53,267 bases of DNA from JBBSWB01 sp038046465 (lineage in GTDB: Archaea > Nanobdellota > Nanobdellia > Woesearchaeales > GW2011-AR9): NCBI GenBank assembly GCA_038046465.1, contig JBBSWB010000070.1, forward strand, positions 1-53,267. The letters are read 5' to 3'. Positions 29,917-39,882 of this stretch are shown piece by piece (position 1 is the stretch's first letter; each line of letters begins with the position of its first letter). Below the pieces are notes generated by a model. It did no database searches, was not told where the DNA came from, and saw only the letters and a list, made by a program, of their open reading frames with translations. The translations under genes and the position numbers were made by a program.

Positions 29917-32900
29917 TCACACTTTCCTTTTCTTACTTAATTTTCTTAATTCACCAAAAATATCTTTCGCTTCCTCTTTGCTAACTACCTCTTGAATATT
30001 TTTATCTTTAGTTTTTCTAGCAATGTTTTCTAATTTAGTAAAGATATTTTTTTCTTCTGCTCTTAACCCTGGTTTAATTTCATTTTTATGTTCAGCATAT
30101 TTTTGAGCAAGATCTCCCAAGCGAGTTAGGTGTGGAGCTTTTTGTTTAAGCAATTTATCTACATGGGGAATATTCTTAGACTGCTGGCTAAAGGTTCCGA
30201 AAACCGAAGAGCGCTCTTGCAAACGCGCTTTTTCTTTTCTTGCTTTTCTTAGCTCCAGTAATTTTCTTTCCCAGTCTGAAAGTACTCCTCGCGCCCCTGC
30301 TTCTGCAGATTTAATAAAGGAAGTAAATCTCGTTCCAGTTGATTTTTGACTAATCCCTTTACTGTTGGTTGAGAATTGATAATAATAAACTAAATATCCA
30401 ATTCCGCCCAGAACTAGTAATACTCCTAAGATCAAGAAAATCCACGCAAACAGATTTGTTTTAGTTGCAGATGGGCCCTCTGTTTCTGGTTCGGTCTCTT
30501 TTTGAGGAGCATCAGCTACGCAGGGATTCAATTGCTTAACATATTCTTCATAATTGCTTAAGCCATCACGATCATAATCTTCTAAGGAATCATCTACGCC
30601 GTTTCCATCGGAATCAGCTTTTTGGTAATCTAATCCGCAGCCAAATTCATCATAAGTTTTCTCCCAAACATCAGGTAATCCGTCTTTATCAGAATCTATT
30701 TTTGTTTCCGATTCCGGCACTTCTCCAGGGGCACAGCCCAGAGTATCTGCAATTTTACCTGCGCCCGTATTTGCGCACTTATCACAGCGATCGGAAATGC
30801 CATCACCATCATTGTCTTTAAACACAATAATTTGTGATTTAGTATAATTGTTTCCTGCACTATCAATCGCTGAATAACATAACCAGCTGGTTTTGGTAAC
30901 CATTAGTTTTTGCCCATTATAAGCGAGAGTAGCATTGCAAAGAGTGGCCGAAGCAGCAATTCCATATTTGATTTTACAGTTGGTTCCATCTAGGCAGTGT
31001 AATTCCACCAAAGTAGAAGTACAGCTGGTATCATTGCCGATCATTAAAATTTCTGGAGCACCGGTATCCTTGCAGCTGCTTACATTTCTAGAAGTGACCA
31101 TAAATCCATCGCTAGTTGCAAATTTGCCTTCATTACCGGCAGCATCTATTGCTTTTATCCTTAAACTATACTGATTATTTTCTTTTAAACTGGCGGTAGA
31201 AATATTAATCGGCAATCCCGGACCAATGCTAGCAGCATAAACTTTTTCGCCGGAAATAGGGCTTTGATCGCTTTTATTAAGATTAGTTACATATTGTGAA
31301 TAATAACTATTAGATAAATTTGCTGGAATGGTTAATTTCAGATTAGTTGTAGTAAGGTTCTTTACTGAACCTTGGCTATAAACTTCATAATAATAACCGC
31401 TCAAGTTTTCTTCATTAGTATAAACTAATACGTTTACTTCTTTTCCTCCGCAAGTAGAAGTACCATCATTGATACTGGCGATAGTGGGCGGAGTAAAATC
31501 AATCTTAAAGGTAGCTTTAGCCTCTACGGTATGCTCGCCCATAGTACATTTAATTGGAATGATATATTCCTTTTTCTCTTCTAAATTGCCTAAATAAACA
31601 GTATGGAAATTAGTATTGGCGCCTTTAGAAAATGGTTCAAACACGTCTTTACCAAATTTATATTTACAGACGGCTTTCTTTAAGGCCTCTACTGCTAAAG
31701 TAACATTTTTCTCTCTGATAAAACCATTAGGGCTGATGCTTTTGATATTACCGACCGCAGAATAATCAACTTTAAAATTGATCTCTTCAAGTTTAGAAAG
31801 ATTCCCTGCACCATTCTTACACATTACTTTGAAAGAATATTCTTTTTCTGCCCCTAAAAAATTGATGGCATAATCGGTTTGATGTAAAGTATTAAGCTGC
31901 TGATCTTTTATACCCGGAAAAGAAAATTCCATCGTTTCATACTCAATGCTGCCTTTCTGTTCAGAATCGTCGCTATATTTACATTGAGTTTTATCATCAG
32001 TTTCTACAAATAAAGTGGTCCTAATTTCTTCAAAAATATTATCTGGTTCAGCATAAGCTTGGTTTATTTGGGGAGCAGTAGGATCAAATTCTAAATTAAA
32101 TTTCTGTTCCGGACTTATTTCCCCCGCTATATTTTCACATTTGACATATACTGCTTTAGTTCCACCTTTTTCCGGATATTCAGAGAATACGCTGGAAGGG
32201 AATTCTGCGAAAATATATTTTTTTTCTTCATTGGGCTCTTTGGTTTTATAAGGTGGAACTTGTTTATAATCAAAACCTGGCCCAAAATCAAATTTACATT
32301 TTGCTGTGGGAATTTTGGTAAAGAACTGCCAAGTAAAATTATTGGCATTGCTTACTCCCCATGCTTCATCTAAATAATAATATAAAGAAGGTTTTTCTAA
32401 AGTAATCCCATAGCCTTCAATGATGATTTTTCCGCAACTGGGTCGATAGACGGGATTTTTAGCTTTATCAGTGGAATAATAACAAACTTTAGTACTGTTT
32501 TCTAAGAGTATTTCTTTAGAAAATTCTTGATAATCAGTTTTTTTAAAAAATTCGCACTCTTCACCAAAACAATAAAAGGTTTTGTCGCAGGCAAACCCCG
32601 TTGTGGTACATTCAAAGCTGAGAGCAACTTTTTCAATAAAATATTCCTCCCAATTGAATTTGATCGGTTTAACTTCTCTTCCCCCTTCTTTCAAAATAAT
32701 CTGGGTTTGTGGTGCAGTAAAATCAACGGTAAAGTGGAAGAAATCTTCATAACTGGCTTCGCCAAACAATTCTTTACATACGACTTTGTATTCGCCGGCA
32801 TATTCTTTTTCTATTAAGCCAGAGATAGGGGGAGTTTCGTGTACCTTGCCTTCTTCATTGCTAACAAATTCCGCTACTTTGGAATTATCTATCGCTAAAT

Positions 32901-35900
32901 ATAATCCGCAACTCGCTCCAGAAATAGTCTTTACTTTAAAGAGGGGGTCAGTAGAACTAACTGCTCCGTATAATTCCGGAGAAATAATTTCAATTCTTTC
33001 TTCTAAATCAAAGGTATATAATTTTTCTTTAATATTTTCATTACCATAACTGTCTTTACAGGTTACCGTGAGCTGGAATTTAATCCCTTGTAAACCAGTA
33101 AAAGAAATTTCTTTTCGTTCTACTTCTTGAGATAGTTGTTTACTGATGGTTTCTCCTGCAGGCAGAATTTGTTCGAGCTTGAATGAACAGCTCATTGGTT
33201 CACTAGTTCCTTCCAAATAGACAGTTAAATCAGTAACATCGCCGGTTGTTTCCAGCTGCTGATTGAGTTCAAATTGCGGAGGGACATTGTCGATATAAAC
33301 AAACGCAGACTGAACTTGTTCTTGATTAAAATATTTATCTTTAGAATAATATTTCAAGACGTAAGTTTCTCCAGGAATGGGCTGTTGTAAATACTTTGTA
33401 TTTAAGAAATTGATCGTAAGCGTTTCATCTTTTAGCTTTCCGGGATAAGGTTGTTCAATAAACTCAGTGCAGATACCTGGGCTTTTAGGATTAGCGCTGG
33501 TTAAACAAAACCCGGCTACCCCCAATTGATTCTCTTTATCTACCGCCTGGAAGGTAAGGTTAGTTTTAGTTAAAGAAAGGATATTCAGCCCTCCAGAAAC
33601 TAAGGTAGTTCGGGGAGGAGCATTATCACGCATACACGATTTTATTTCTCCAACCGGAACTTGAGTACAATCATCTTTTAGATCTCCATCCCCATCTTTA
33701 ACACAGCTCCCTTGGCCTTTTGCTTTGCCTAACCAAACACATCTCTGCCAGCCGCAGCGATCTTTAGATAAAGTAATTTCTTCCCGATTATTTTTTTCTA
33801 AATTCTGTCCACCAGTACATTCGCTTTCAAATTGGTAGGTATAACAATTGATTTCACTGCTCGGCTTATCTCCACAAGCTGCACAGGATTGCAAAGGAGC
33901 TTCTTTTATAACCGAGTTGGTAAAACATCTCCCTAATGCAGAACAAACTTCGGCCGTGCAGAAATAATTTTTAAATAAGCCTAATTTTGATTCCGGACCA
34001 CATAAACTGCATTTATCATCTTGATTATAATCTGCTTCGACGCAATATCCTGCTCCCGTTTCTGGAGTAACCAAAAGAGGTATATTTAACCCGGGAAATA
34101 AATTATGATAATTAATTAACAGATTACTGGCTGCCCCATTAACCCAAGTGCATTTGCTACTTAAACAGTTATTAATTTTACAGGCATCTTCACTTTTATA
34201 ATCAAAACAACTTTTTAATTTATCACATGGATAACAACTATCCACGACTGAATTAGTCGAATCATAATAACAGAAATTGGCTGCTCCGCCCTGCTCCGGT
34301 GAAGCGGGTCCATAACAACTGCTTTTGGAATAATATAATCCAAAGGGATCTGCTTGCTGAGCTTGGCTTCCACAAACTCCTGAAGTTTTACAATCAGCTC
34401 TGTGTTCGCTGGTTTTAGCACAAAAATAATAAGGAGTATCATAAAGAGAACAATCTTTGGAAACTGCCAGCTGATTTTGGTCATTACAGGTCCACACTTT
34501 TTTAGGCAGACCTTCTCCCGCAGCACAGAAAAGGTCCCAGCCGGTCTTTTCAAAATATTTTCCTTCACATAATTTATTGCCTAAAGTGATGGTGGCTGAA
34601 ACTACATTTTCAGAAATGTCTTCGTCGTACAGAGCAATAATTTTGTAAGTATAAGTTTTTCCCCATTCCACTTCAGTATCGATCCAGGAATTTTCTGCGG
34701 GAGAAAATTTAAAATGCCCTACTTCTACTGCATCTTTTATTTTAGTGATAAGATAACTGCGCACTTCCGGACAGGGTTTTACCCATTTAAGTACTACTTG
34801 TTTTTTTCCGCGAACCGGATTAACCACAAAATTTTCTACAGCTTTAGGCGGATTAGGAGCAGTGCATTCACCCACATATTTAGTTAATAATAAATGGTAA
34901 TTAGTGATAGATTGCCCGGGCTTTAGTTTAAATTTTTTAGATAGTTTATAATCTTCATATACAGCCGTAATTTCGTATTCCTGCTCCTCTCCGGCTGGAC
35001 TTAGCGCTAACCGGTATTCTCCCAGTTCGTAATCGGCACTGGGATATTGAGAACAACCTTTAAAGACGCTGTTTAAATAAATTTTTACGCCATACCGGGC
35101 TTCCTCCTCTTCAAAAAGACCATCTGCTGGATTTAGGTCAATATAAGTTCTTCCGGTGATGCCTTCAAAGACGATTTCTTCAAGAAGAAAATCTAAAATA
35201 GTGGTACCCGCAGGCAAGGTTTTTTCTTGTTTAACGGAAACTAAACCCACTTTACTTGCAGTGAACACATATTTACCTGCAGGAAGTTTGTCAATAGAAT
35301 ACTTACCTTCTTCATTAGCATATACTTGTCCATTTACTGGACCAGTCCAAGAAATTGCTGCTTCTTTTAATCCGAGACCATCTTTATCTTTTACGATTCC
35401 TTGAACTTGAGCATTACCTTCAGCTTTAATTAGAGTTAAATCTTTTTTTAACACTGCTCCGGAAGATAAAGATAACGATAACGAACTAGGAAGATATCCC
35501 TCTAAAGTTGCTTTAATTAAATATTGTCCGGGATTGAGTGTAGGGAAGGTATATTTTCCGGAACCGTCAGTAATTTGAGTGGGAATGTCCCGGCCTTCAA
35601 AAAATACTTTGGCTCCTGCTAAACCAACTAAATTTTGGTCTAAAATGTAACCACTTAAACTGGCTTTTTTAACTTCAACCGGGCAGTAGGTCTGAATACA
35701 TTTTTCTGTATTCATATTTACATTATCAAAGATTATACTTAATTGGTTAAAAATACCTAATTTTTTGGCTCGATCTTTACATTCATATAAATTTAAATTA
35801 AATTCACAAAAACTGGTTCCTTCTATTTTACAACAGCCTGGATCGCACCATTCCGGATATTGTTCTTCAGGAACTTTTTCTCCGCCCAATTGGGTACACT

Positions 35901-36192
35901 TGCCTTTAGTGTGCGTTTGGCAATCCACATTACAGGTTATTTCAGCACATTCGGGGATTTCTGAACAATCAGAATTAGGAATAAAATATTCGTTTAAGTT
36001 GCAACTGGGATAATCTTTACAATCAAGCTGAGCAGCAGTATCTAAAAGGCCTGGAACACAATATAAATCTTCGTCTGCTTCTGGAAAAACATAACATCCG
36101 GCCGTTTCCCCCCAAGCAGAAAAACTAAAACAAAAAACTAATAGAAATACAGCCAAAACTACAAAAAACATACCCCTTTTTTTCAAGATCAT
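29917..36192 (-). CDS. Giant type I membrane surface protein, 2091 aa
   Basis: Secreted, membrane-anchored protein. Signal peptide MILKKRGMFFVVLAVFLLVF ending near WGETAG; a Cys-rich N-terminal region (about 30-170); two carboxypeptidase-regulatory-like beta domains (about 177-325; e.g. TDGSGKYTFPTLNPGQYLIK and NEEGKYSIDKLPAGKYVF); a fibronectin III-like part (about 455-540); a long Cys-rich region (to about 840); several Ig-like beta domains (to about 1780); calcium-loop repeats (DNDGDGISD, DSDKDGLPD, DSDGNGVDD, DYDRDGLSN; about 1800-1890); a transmembrane helix (about 1914-1940); and a 151-residue Lys-rich cytoplasmic tail. TATA box at 36220-36228. Likely adhesin or surface receptor. Confidence 0.8.
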   Translation of the reverse strand: MILKKRGMFFVVLAVFLLVFCFSFSAWGETAGCYVFPEADEDLYCVPGLLDTAAQLDCKDYPSCNLNEYFIPNSDCSEIPECAEITCNVDCQTHTKGKCTQLGGEKVPEEQYPEWCDPGCCKIEGTSFCEFNLNLYECKDRAKKLGIFNQLSIIFDNVNMNTEKCIQTYCPVEVKKASLSGYILDQNLVGLAGAKVFFEGRDIPTQITDGSGKYTFPTLNPGQYLIKATLEGYLPSSLSLSLSSGAVLKKDLTLIKAEGNAQVQGIVKDKDGLGLKEAAISWTGPVNGQVYANEEGKYSIDKLPAGKYVFTASKVGLVSVKQEKTLPAGTTILDFLLEEIVFEGITGRTYIDLNPADGLFEEEEARYGVKIYLNSVFKGCSQYPSADYELGEYRLALSPAGEEQEYEITAVYEDYKLSKKFKLKPGQSITNYHLLLTKYVGECTAPNPPKAVENFVVNPVRGKKQVVLKWVKPCPEVRSYLITKIKDAVEVGHFKFSPAENSWIDTEVEWGKTYTYKIIALYDEDISENVVSATITLGNKLCEGKYFEKTGWDLFCAAGEGLPKKVWTCNDQNQLAVSKDCSLYDTPYYFCAKTSEHRADCKTSGVCGSQAQQADPFGLYYSKSSCYGPASPEQGGAANFCYYDSTNSVVDSCYPCDKLKSCFDYKSEDACKINNCLSSKCTWVNGAASNLLINYHNLFPGLNIPLLVTPETGAGYCVEADYNQDDKCSLCGPESKLGLFKNYFCTAEVCSALGRCFTNSVIKEAPLQSCAACGDKPSSEINCYTYQFESECTGGQNLEKNNREEITLSKDRCGWQRCVWLGKAKGQGSCVKDGDGDLKDDCTQVPVGEIKSCMRDNAPPRTTLVSGGLNILSLTKTNLTFQAVDKENQLGVAGFCLTSANPKSPGICTEFIEQPYPGKLKDETLTINFLNTKYLQQPIPGETYVLKYYSKDKYFNQEQVQSAFVYIDNVPPQFELNQQLETTGDVTDLTVYLEGTSEPMSCSFKLEQILPAGETISKQLSQEVERKEISFTGLQGIKFQLTVTCKDSYGNENIKEKLYTFDLEERIEIISPELYGAVSSTDPLFKVKTISGASCGLYLAIDNSKVAEFVSNEEGKVHETPPISGLIEKEYAGEYKVVCKELFGEASYEDFFHFTVDFTAPQTQIILKEGGREVKPIKFNWEEYFIEKVALSFECTTTGFACDKTFYCFGEECEFFKKTDYQEFSKEILLENSTKVCYYSTDKAKNPVYRPSCGKIIIEGYGITLEKPSLYYYLDEAWGVSNANNFTWQFFTKIPTAKCKFDFGPGFDYKQVPPYKTKEPNEEKKYIFAEFPSSVFSEYPEKGGTKAVYVKCENIAGEISPEQKFNLEFDPTAPQINQAYAEPDNIFEEIRTTLFVETDDKTQCKYSDDSEQKGSIEYETMEFSFPGIKDQQLNTLHQTDYAINFLGAEKEYSFKVMCKNGAGNLSKLEEINFKVDYSAVGNIKSISPNGFIREKNVTLAVEALKKAVCKYKFGKDVFEPFSKGANTNFHTVYLGNLEEKKEYIIPIKCTMGEHTVEAKATFKIDFTPPTIASINDGTSTCGGKEVNVLVYTNEENLSGYYYEVYSQGSVKNLTTTNLKLTIPANLSNSYYSQYVTNLNKSDQSPISGEKVYAASIGPGLPINISTASLKENNQYSLRIKAIDAAGNEGKFATSDGFMVTSRNVSSCKDTGAPEILMIGNDTSCTSTLVELHCLDGTNCKIKYGIAASATLCNATLAYNGQKLMVTKTSWLCYSAIDSAGNNYTKSQIIVFKDNDGDGISDRCDKCANTGAGKIADTLGCAPGEVPESETKIDSDKDGLPDVWEKTYDEFGCGLDYQKADSDGNGVDDSLEDYDRDGLSNYEEYVKQLNPCVADAPQKETEPETEGPSATKTNLFAWIFLILGVLLVLGGIGYLVYYYQFSTNSKGISQKSTGTRFTSFIKSAEAGARGVLSDWERKLLELRKARKEKARLQERSSVFGTFSQQSKNIPHVDKLLKQKAPHLTRLGDLAQKYAEHKNEIKPGLRAEEKNIFTKLENIARKTKDKNIQEVVSKEEAKDIFGELRKLSKKRKV

Positions 36193-36219
36193 TCTCTTCT
36201 GTAAATAAATGTCTTTTTG

Positions 36220-36228
36220 TTTATAAAT
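36220..36228 (-). promoter_or_regulatory. TATA box of the 2091-aa gene
   Basis: ATTTATAAA on the minus strand, centred 32 nt before the ATG; the AACATTTATA context is shared with the promoters at 26681 and 45177. Confidence 0.6.
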
Positions 36229-36268
36229 GTTTTTAGAGAGTAAGTACGCCTAAAAAACTAAAATCATA

Positions 36269-36401
36269 AGAAATCCGCTAAAAGCGTCTCGCCTTGCCAT
36301 ATCCACAGAAGCGTGGAGCTTCTGGGACCTCAAAAATACAAAGCATTTTTAGGGAAGGGCTGGACCTGAACAGAGACGTTTTCTTTGACGGGCGGATTTC
36401 T
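36269..36401. other. Candidate structured RNA or element, multi-stem
   Basis: AGAAATCCGC (36269-36278) pairs perfectly with GCGGATTTCT (36392-36401). Inside are CGTCTC (36285-36290) with GAGACG (36373-36378), hairpin CAGAAGC/GCTTCTG (36306-36324, 5-nt loop) and AAAAAT/ATTTTT (36332-36350). Four nested or adjacent stems in 133 nt. No target duplication found, and I do not recognise the family. Strand uncertain. Confidence 0.5.
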
Positions 36402-36408
36402 GTGACAC

Positions 36409-36453
36409 CAAAGGGCTTAACTCACGCACTAAAGTGCGGAGCTAAGTCCTTTG
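36409..36453. repeat. Long near-perfect hairpin
   Basis: CAAAGGGCTTAACTCACGCA-CT pairs with AGTGCGGAGCTAAGTCCTTTG around a 2-nt loop: a 21-22 bp stem with few mismatches. It lies 42 nt after the stop of the 203-aa gene and may act as a 3' end structure or be a palindromic repeat. Confidence 0.55.
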
Positions 36454-36494
36454 AGTGTTTGAGTAAATTGTAACTTTAGATCACAATAAGCGAT

Positions 36495-37106
36495 TTATTT
36501 GGATTTAATCAGGCCTTTTAATTTAGAAATAATCGCTTCATTTTCCTTCTTTTTGGCTATTTGTTTAGCTTTTTCTTGCTCTTGTTCGTTAAATCTCTTA
36601 ATTTCTTTAATGCTAATTTGTTTAATCCTATCCTTAACAAGTTTATCATTAATTCTAGTTTTGACCTTATTATTCCCCACAACAATATTTTTTCTTTTAC
36701 TATTTTTAATAACCGCTTCTAAATGCTGAAAATGATTTATTTTCGGTAATTTTTGCTTGGGCCGGTGATACTTAACGATTCGGCTTAATTTAGTAAAAGG
36801 ATTCCTGATTTTTTGGACCTTTTTTTCTGGAGTGGGGCCAAATTCAGCTAATAAATCCTCTCTTTGTTTGATTTCTTTTTTGTGCGCCCTTCTTTGTTTT
36901 AGTTCTTTAATCCGTTTTCCAACTGCAGAATTCTTAAAATTAAAATTTAACCATGAAGGGGTTTTTTCTGAGTCCAAATTTTTTAAATTGAGTGAGTGCG
37001 TTCGTTTAAATAAGGGTAGTCCCCCAGTTCTCCATTTATAAAAAAAATATAAAAACCCAGCTAAAAATAATAAAAATAAAATTACTAGTAACGGTTCGGG
37101 ATTCAT
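36495..37106 (-). CDS. Membrane-anchored Lys-rich cytoplasmic protein (cluster)
   Basis: 203 residues. One N-terminal helix (LLVILFLLFLAGFLYFFYKW) is followed by a highly basic, helical domain (RIKELKQRRAHKKEIKQRED, KLVKDRIKQISIKEIKRFNE). The positive-inside rule places the large domain in the cytoplasm, unlike its neighbours, so it may be an internal anchor or link to nucleic acid or the cytoskeleton. It follows the 895-aa gene by 3 nt. Not recognised. Confidence 0.6.
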   Translation of the reverse strand: MNPEPLLVILFLLFLAGFLYFFYKWRTGGLPLFKRTHSLNLKNLDSEKTPSWLNFNFKNSAVGKRIKELKQRRAHKKEIKQREDLLAEFGPTPEKKVQKIRNPFTKLSRIVKYHRPKQKLPKINHFQHLEAVIKNSKRKNIVVGNNKVKTRINDKLVKDRIKQISIKEIKRFNEQEQEKAKQIAKKKENEAIISKLKGLIKSK

Positions 37107-37109
37107 TAA

Positions 37110-39797
37110 TCAGCCCCCCTCCACACATTTACCGGCTTGACATTTTCCTTTAAATTGCCCATCAAAGTTAGCATCGCAAGGACGGCCATCATCAAATCCT
37201 TTTTCTTTAAGTCCAGAAATGCAACTACAATGGAAAGGAAATGAAGGATCCGGTAAATTAGTAATTTCGTTTTTAAGCGCTAAAGCATTCAAATTTTTAG
37301 TGTCAAAATTTCCTAATTGCGCCGGATCGCCGCTGTAGACGACAGCATTAGGAGCGGTACAGAATTTCTGGCAGCCCATTGCTCCATAACACCACCCTTT
37401 AATCGGTTTTTCAGCAACCAGTTTGTCAACGAAACGGAAAGCTGGCCCATCTTGGCAGTTACTGTTAATACCCTCGCTACCGCCAGTGCAAGCATTTTTG
37501 CCGGGAATTCCGCACCATAACTGATCATGATATAATTTATTTTCAAAGTCGCCGTTACATAGGTTTCCTCTGGTCCCATCACAATACCTTCTTTGTTCTT
37601 CCCAAACTAAGCCTTTTTTTAAAGCAGTATAATCGGTAAATTCGCCCAATTCATTTTTGTATAGCTTGCTTTTGACTTGACCAGCACAACTCGGTTCAGG
37701 GTTGATAAAACAAGGCTCATCCTCTTTAGTTTTTAATTCAAATTTGGAATTACAGCAGCTGTGGGTAGCTAAGAAAGGATTACTGGGTTCAAATTCGCCT
37801 TTCCAGACGTAATTGCCCTCTTCATCTTCAACAAATTTATACTCGTGATATTTTTCCTGCTGAGTTTTAGCACTGGGATTATACGCAAAGGGGTGAGTTA
37901 AATTAATATGAGGAATACATTGTTTGATTACCACTGTAGCTGTTTTAGAATTACTTAAGCGATCAGCAATACAATAATTTTGAGAAAAAGCTAATTCTAA
38001 AACTCCCGTGCCTAAATCTTGGAAGGGAGAAAGTTCAGCTTTTTTAAGAAGCTCCGGCCATTTTTTAAGTTCCGATTCTGAATAACTTTTCAGATTGCAG
38101 GTATACAAATTCTCCTCTCCTTGCCGAGAAGGGAAAGCATAACAATTTTCTTTAGAAGATTTATCATTGTAAGCCAATCCTATTTCCTTAGCTTTTTCTC
38201 CAGCAGTATAAGTAAAAGTAACTTTGCTTTCACCAGGAGCAAGAGAATTTTCTGGAAGAGAAACCCGTACGAATATGGGATCTTCATTAGAGATAACATA
38301 ATAACCATCAGTCATGCCCTCGGCCATCTTCTGCATGGCTTCTTCATAAGGCAATAAACCTGATCCTAAATCAATTTTATAATTGGTGTCTAAAGAAAAA
38401 TCAACAACCATGGGGCGGTCAACTAATACTCTTACCTTCTGCCAGTCGCTTAATCCGTGTTCATCCACCGCAGTTGCTTTAAGATTAAACAGACCTTCCT
38501 TAACTGGAGTCATTGAAAACTTTGGTCCAATCTGAGTGCCAAAATCGCCTTTAACGTCGTATTTAACGACTTCATCTTCATCCGGATCTACTGCAAATAA
38601 GGTAATATTTATTTTTCCTAACTCTGGATTATCTTTAACATCTTTAACGACCAAATAATCATAACCGGCCCGGGGGCATCCTTCTCTATTTACATAATCT
38701 AACGCCGGCGGTCGATTTTGCCGTATAAAACGATATAAATATTTTTCTGGTTGATCTAAAATGCCTAAAGACTTAAAGACAAATAAATCATCGCCTTTGT
38801 CTAAAGGCGTTTTCTCCATTTCAATACCTAAAGAAGAATATAAATCAAAATATAACGCACGGCTGCATAAAAAATAATTTTTAAATTGGGATACTGCTGG
38901 AGAACAACCCCGTACGGAAAGTTCACTCCCGTAAGTAAATGCCGGACTTTCGATAACTTCCTCATCGTAATTAAAATCTACAAATTGTAAATCCATCCCT
39001 AACGGAAAATCTACGGCTGCTTTTAGCAATTCTCCAAATTTACTGGGGTAAAAAAAATCAAAGGTGGACAAATGAAAAAATTCTTCCTGGCCGACGCTGA
39101 ACTTTAAAGGATAATTGATATTAACGTCAATTCCGTCCGGAAAAATCTGTAATTGCAAATCCATCCCTTCAGTTTCAACTTCCAAGCTGCTGGAAACTTT
39201 ATTTTTAACGAAAGTTTCTACACACCACTGCGCTTTGTCAGTTAAAAATCTCCTTAAGTCAGCTTCGATAGTGCTTTTTTGAATTTCTAATTCACCAAAT
39301 TTGAGTTGGGTGTTAGGATATTCATAACGACAGAATTCTTCAGGAGTAGAATCATTTTTGCAGGGATACGCTTGAGGAAAAAGAGGATAAAGCTTATTGG
39401 TAATAGCGTAAAAGATTTTTTCTTCAGTAGTTCCAGGAGGATAACTTTTTCCAGTTACTCCTTCCTCAAAAGTTATTCTTCCTCCGGGTTGATCATCCCA
39501 AAGCCGGCCTTGTTTACCGATTAAAAGCAGACCTTGCTCTAATTCATCAGCTAAACAATCTTCTACAAAAATACGTAAAGCTTCTTTTTGGAACAGTTTA
39601 GAAATGGTTTCTTCCTGTGCTGCTTTTAACTGCCCTTCCTTAAACTGTCCGGTAATAAAGATTACCATTAGAAAAGCAAACAGAATTAAGATGCCCATAA
39701 TCATAAAAATAGTTATTTGCGCTTGTCGAGAGGTAGATTTATTTCTGTTAAAATTAGTCTTCTCACTACTAGGTCTATCCATCCTCTTTTTGTACAT
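37110..39797 (-). CDS. Large pilin-like surface protein, 895 aa
   Basis: The N-terminus has a long polar leader (RPSSEKTNFNRNKSTSRQAQ) then helix ITIFMIMGILILFAFLMVIF, a pilin-like anchor. The outer 840 residues begin with a helical stalk (KAAQEETISKLFQKEALRIF), then beta domains including an Ig/cadherin-like segment (FAVDPDEDEVVKYDVKGDFG, AVDEHGLSDWQKVRVLVD), and a Cys-rich C-terminal third (SCCNSKFE, GNLCNGDFENKLYHDQLWCG, FCTAPNAVVY) ending GKCQAGKCVEGG. The TATA-like ATTTATAAG near 39824-39832 is about 30 nt upstream of the ATG. Likely surface adhesion or pseudopilus tip component; inferred. Confidence 0.7.
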   Translation of the reverse strand: MYKKRMDRPSSEKTNFNRNKSTSRQAQITIFMIMGILILFAFLMVIFITGQFKEGQLKAAQEETISKLFQKEALRIFVEDCLADELEQGLLLIGKQGRLWDDQPGGRITFEEGVTGKSYPPGTTEEKIFYAITNKLYPLFPQAYPCKNDSTPEEFCRYEYPNTQLKFGELEIQKSTIEADLRRFLTDKAQWCVETFVKNKVSSSLEVETEGMDLQLQIFPDGIDVNINYPLKFSVGQEEFFHLSTFDFFYPSKFGELLKAAVDFPLGMDLQFVDFNYDEEVIESPAFTYGSELSVRGCSPAVSQFKNYFLCSRALYFDLYSSLGIEMEKTPLDKGDDLFVFKSLGILDQPEKYLYRFIRQNRPPALDYVNREGCPRAGYDYLVVKDVKDNPELGKINITLFAVDPDEDEVVKYDVKGDFGTQIGPKFSMTPVKEGLFNLKATAVDEHGLSDWQKVRVLVDRPMVVDFSLDTNYKIDLGSGLLPYEEAMQKMAEGMTDGYYVISNEDPIFVRVSLPENSLAPGESKVTFTYTAGEKAKEIGLAYNDKSSKENCYAFPSRQGEENLYTCNLKSYSESELKKWPELLKKAELSPFQDLGTGVLELAFSQNYCIADRLSNSKTATVVIKQCIPHINLTHPFAYNPSAKTQQEKYHEYKFVEDEEGNYVWKGEFEPSNPFLATHSCCNSKFELKTKEDEPCFINPEPSCAGQVKSKLYKNELGEFTDYTALKKGLVWEEQRRYCDGTRGNLCNGDFENKLYHDQLWCGIPGKNACTGGSEGINSNCQDGPAFRFVDKLVAEKPIKGWCYGAMGCQKFCTAPNAVVYSGDPAQLGNFDTKNLNALALKNEITNLPDPSFPFHCSCISGLKEKGFDDGRPCDANFDGQFKGKCQAGKCVEGG

Positions 39798-39882
39798 ATA
39801 GGTAAAAAGAAACCTTTTAGACTTATAAATTTATTCTTGAGAGAATTAAGAAAAATCGACTAGAAATGCTGAAAAAAGTTAT

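Larger units (their letters stand above)
36193..36494. other. Noncoding region upstream of the 2091-aa gene
   Basis: 302 nt. It holds the promoter of the giant gene (36220-36228), a multi-stem structure (36269-36401) and a long hairpin (36409-36453). No ORF. Confidence 0.6.

Noticed and set aside
36269..36401. SRP RNA or RNase P RNA gene
   Set aside because: GGGACCT and AGGGAAGGGCTGGACC recalled SRP helix 8, but the conserved loop sequences and the overall length do not fit; none of the RNase P conserved regions is present.
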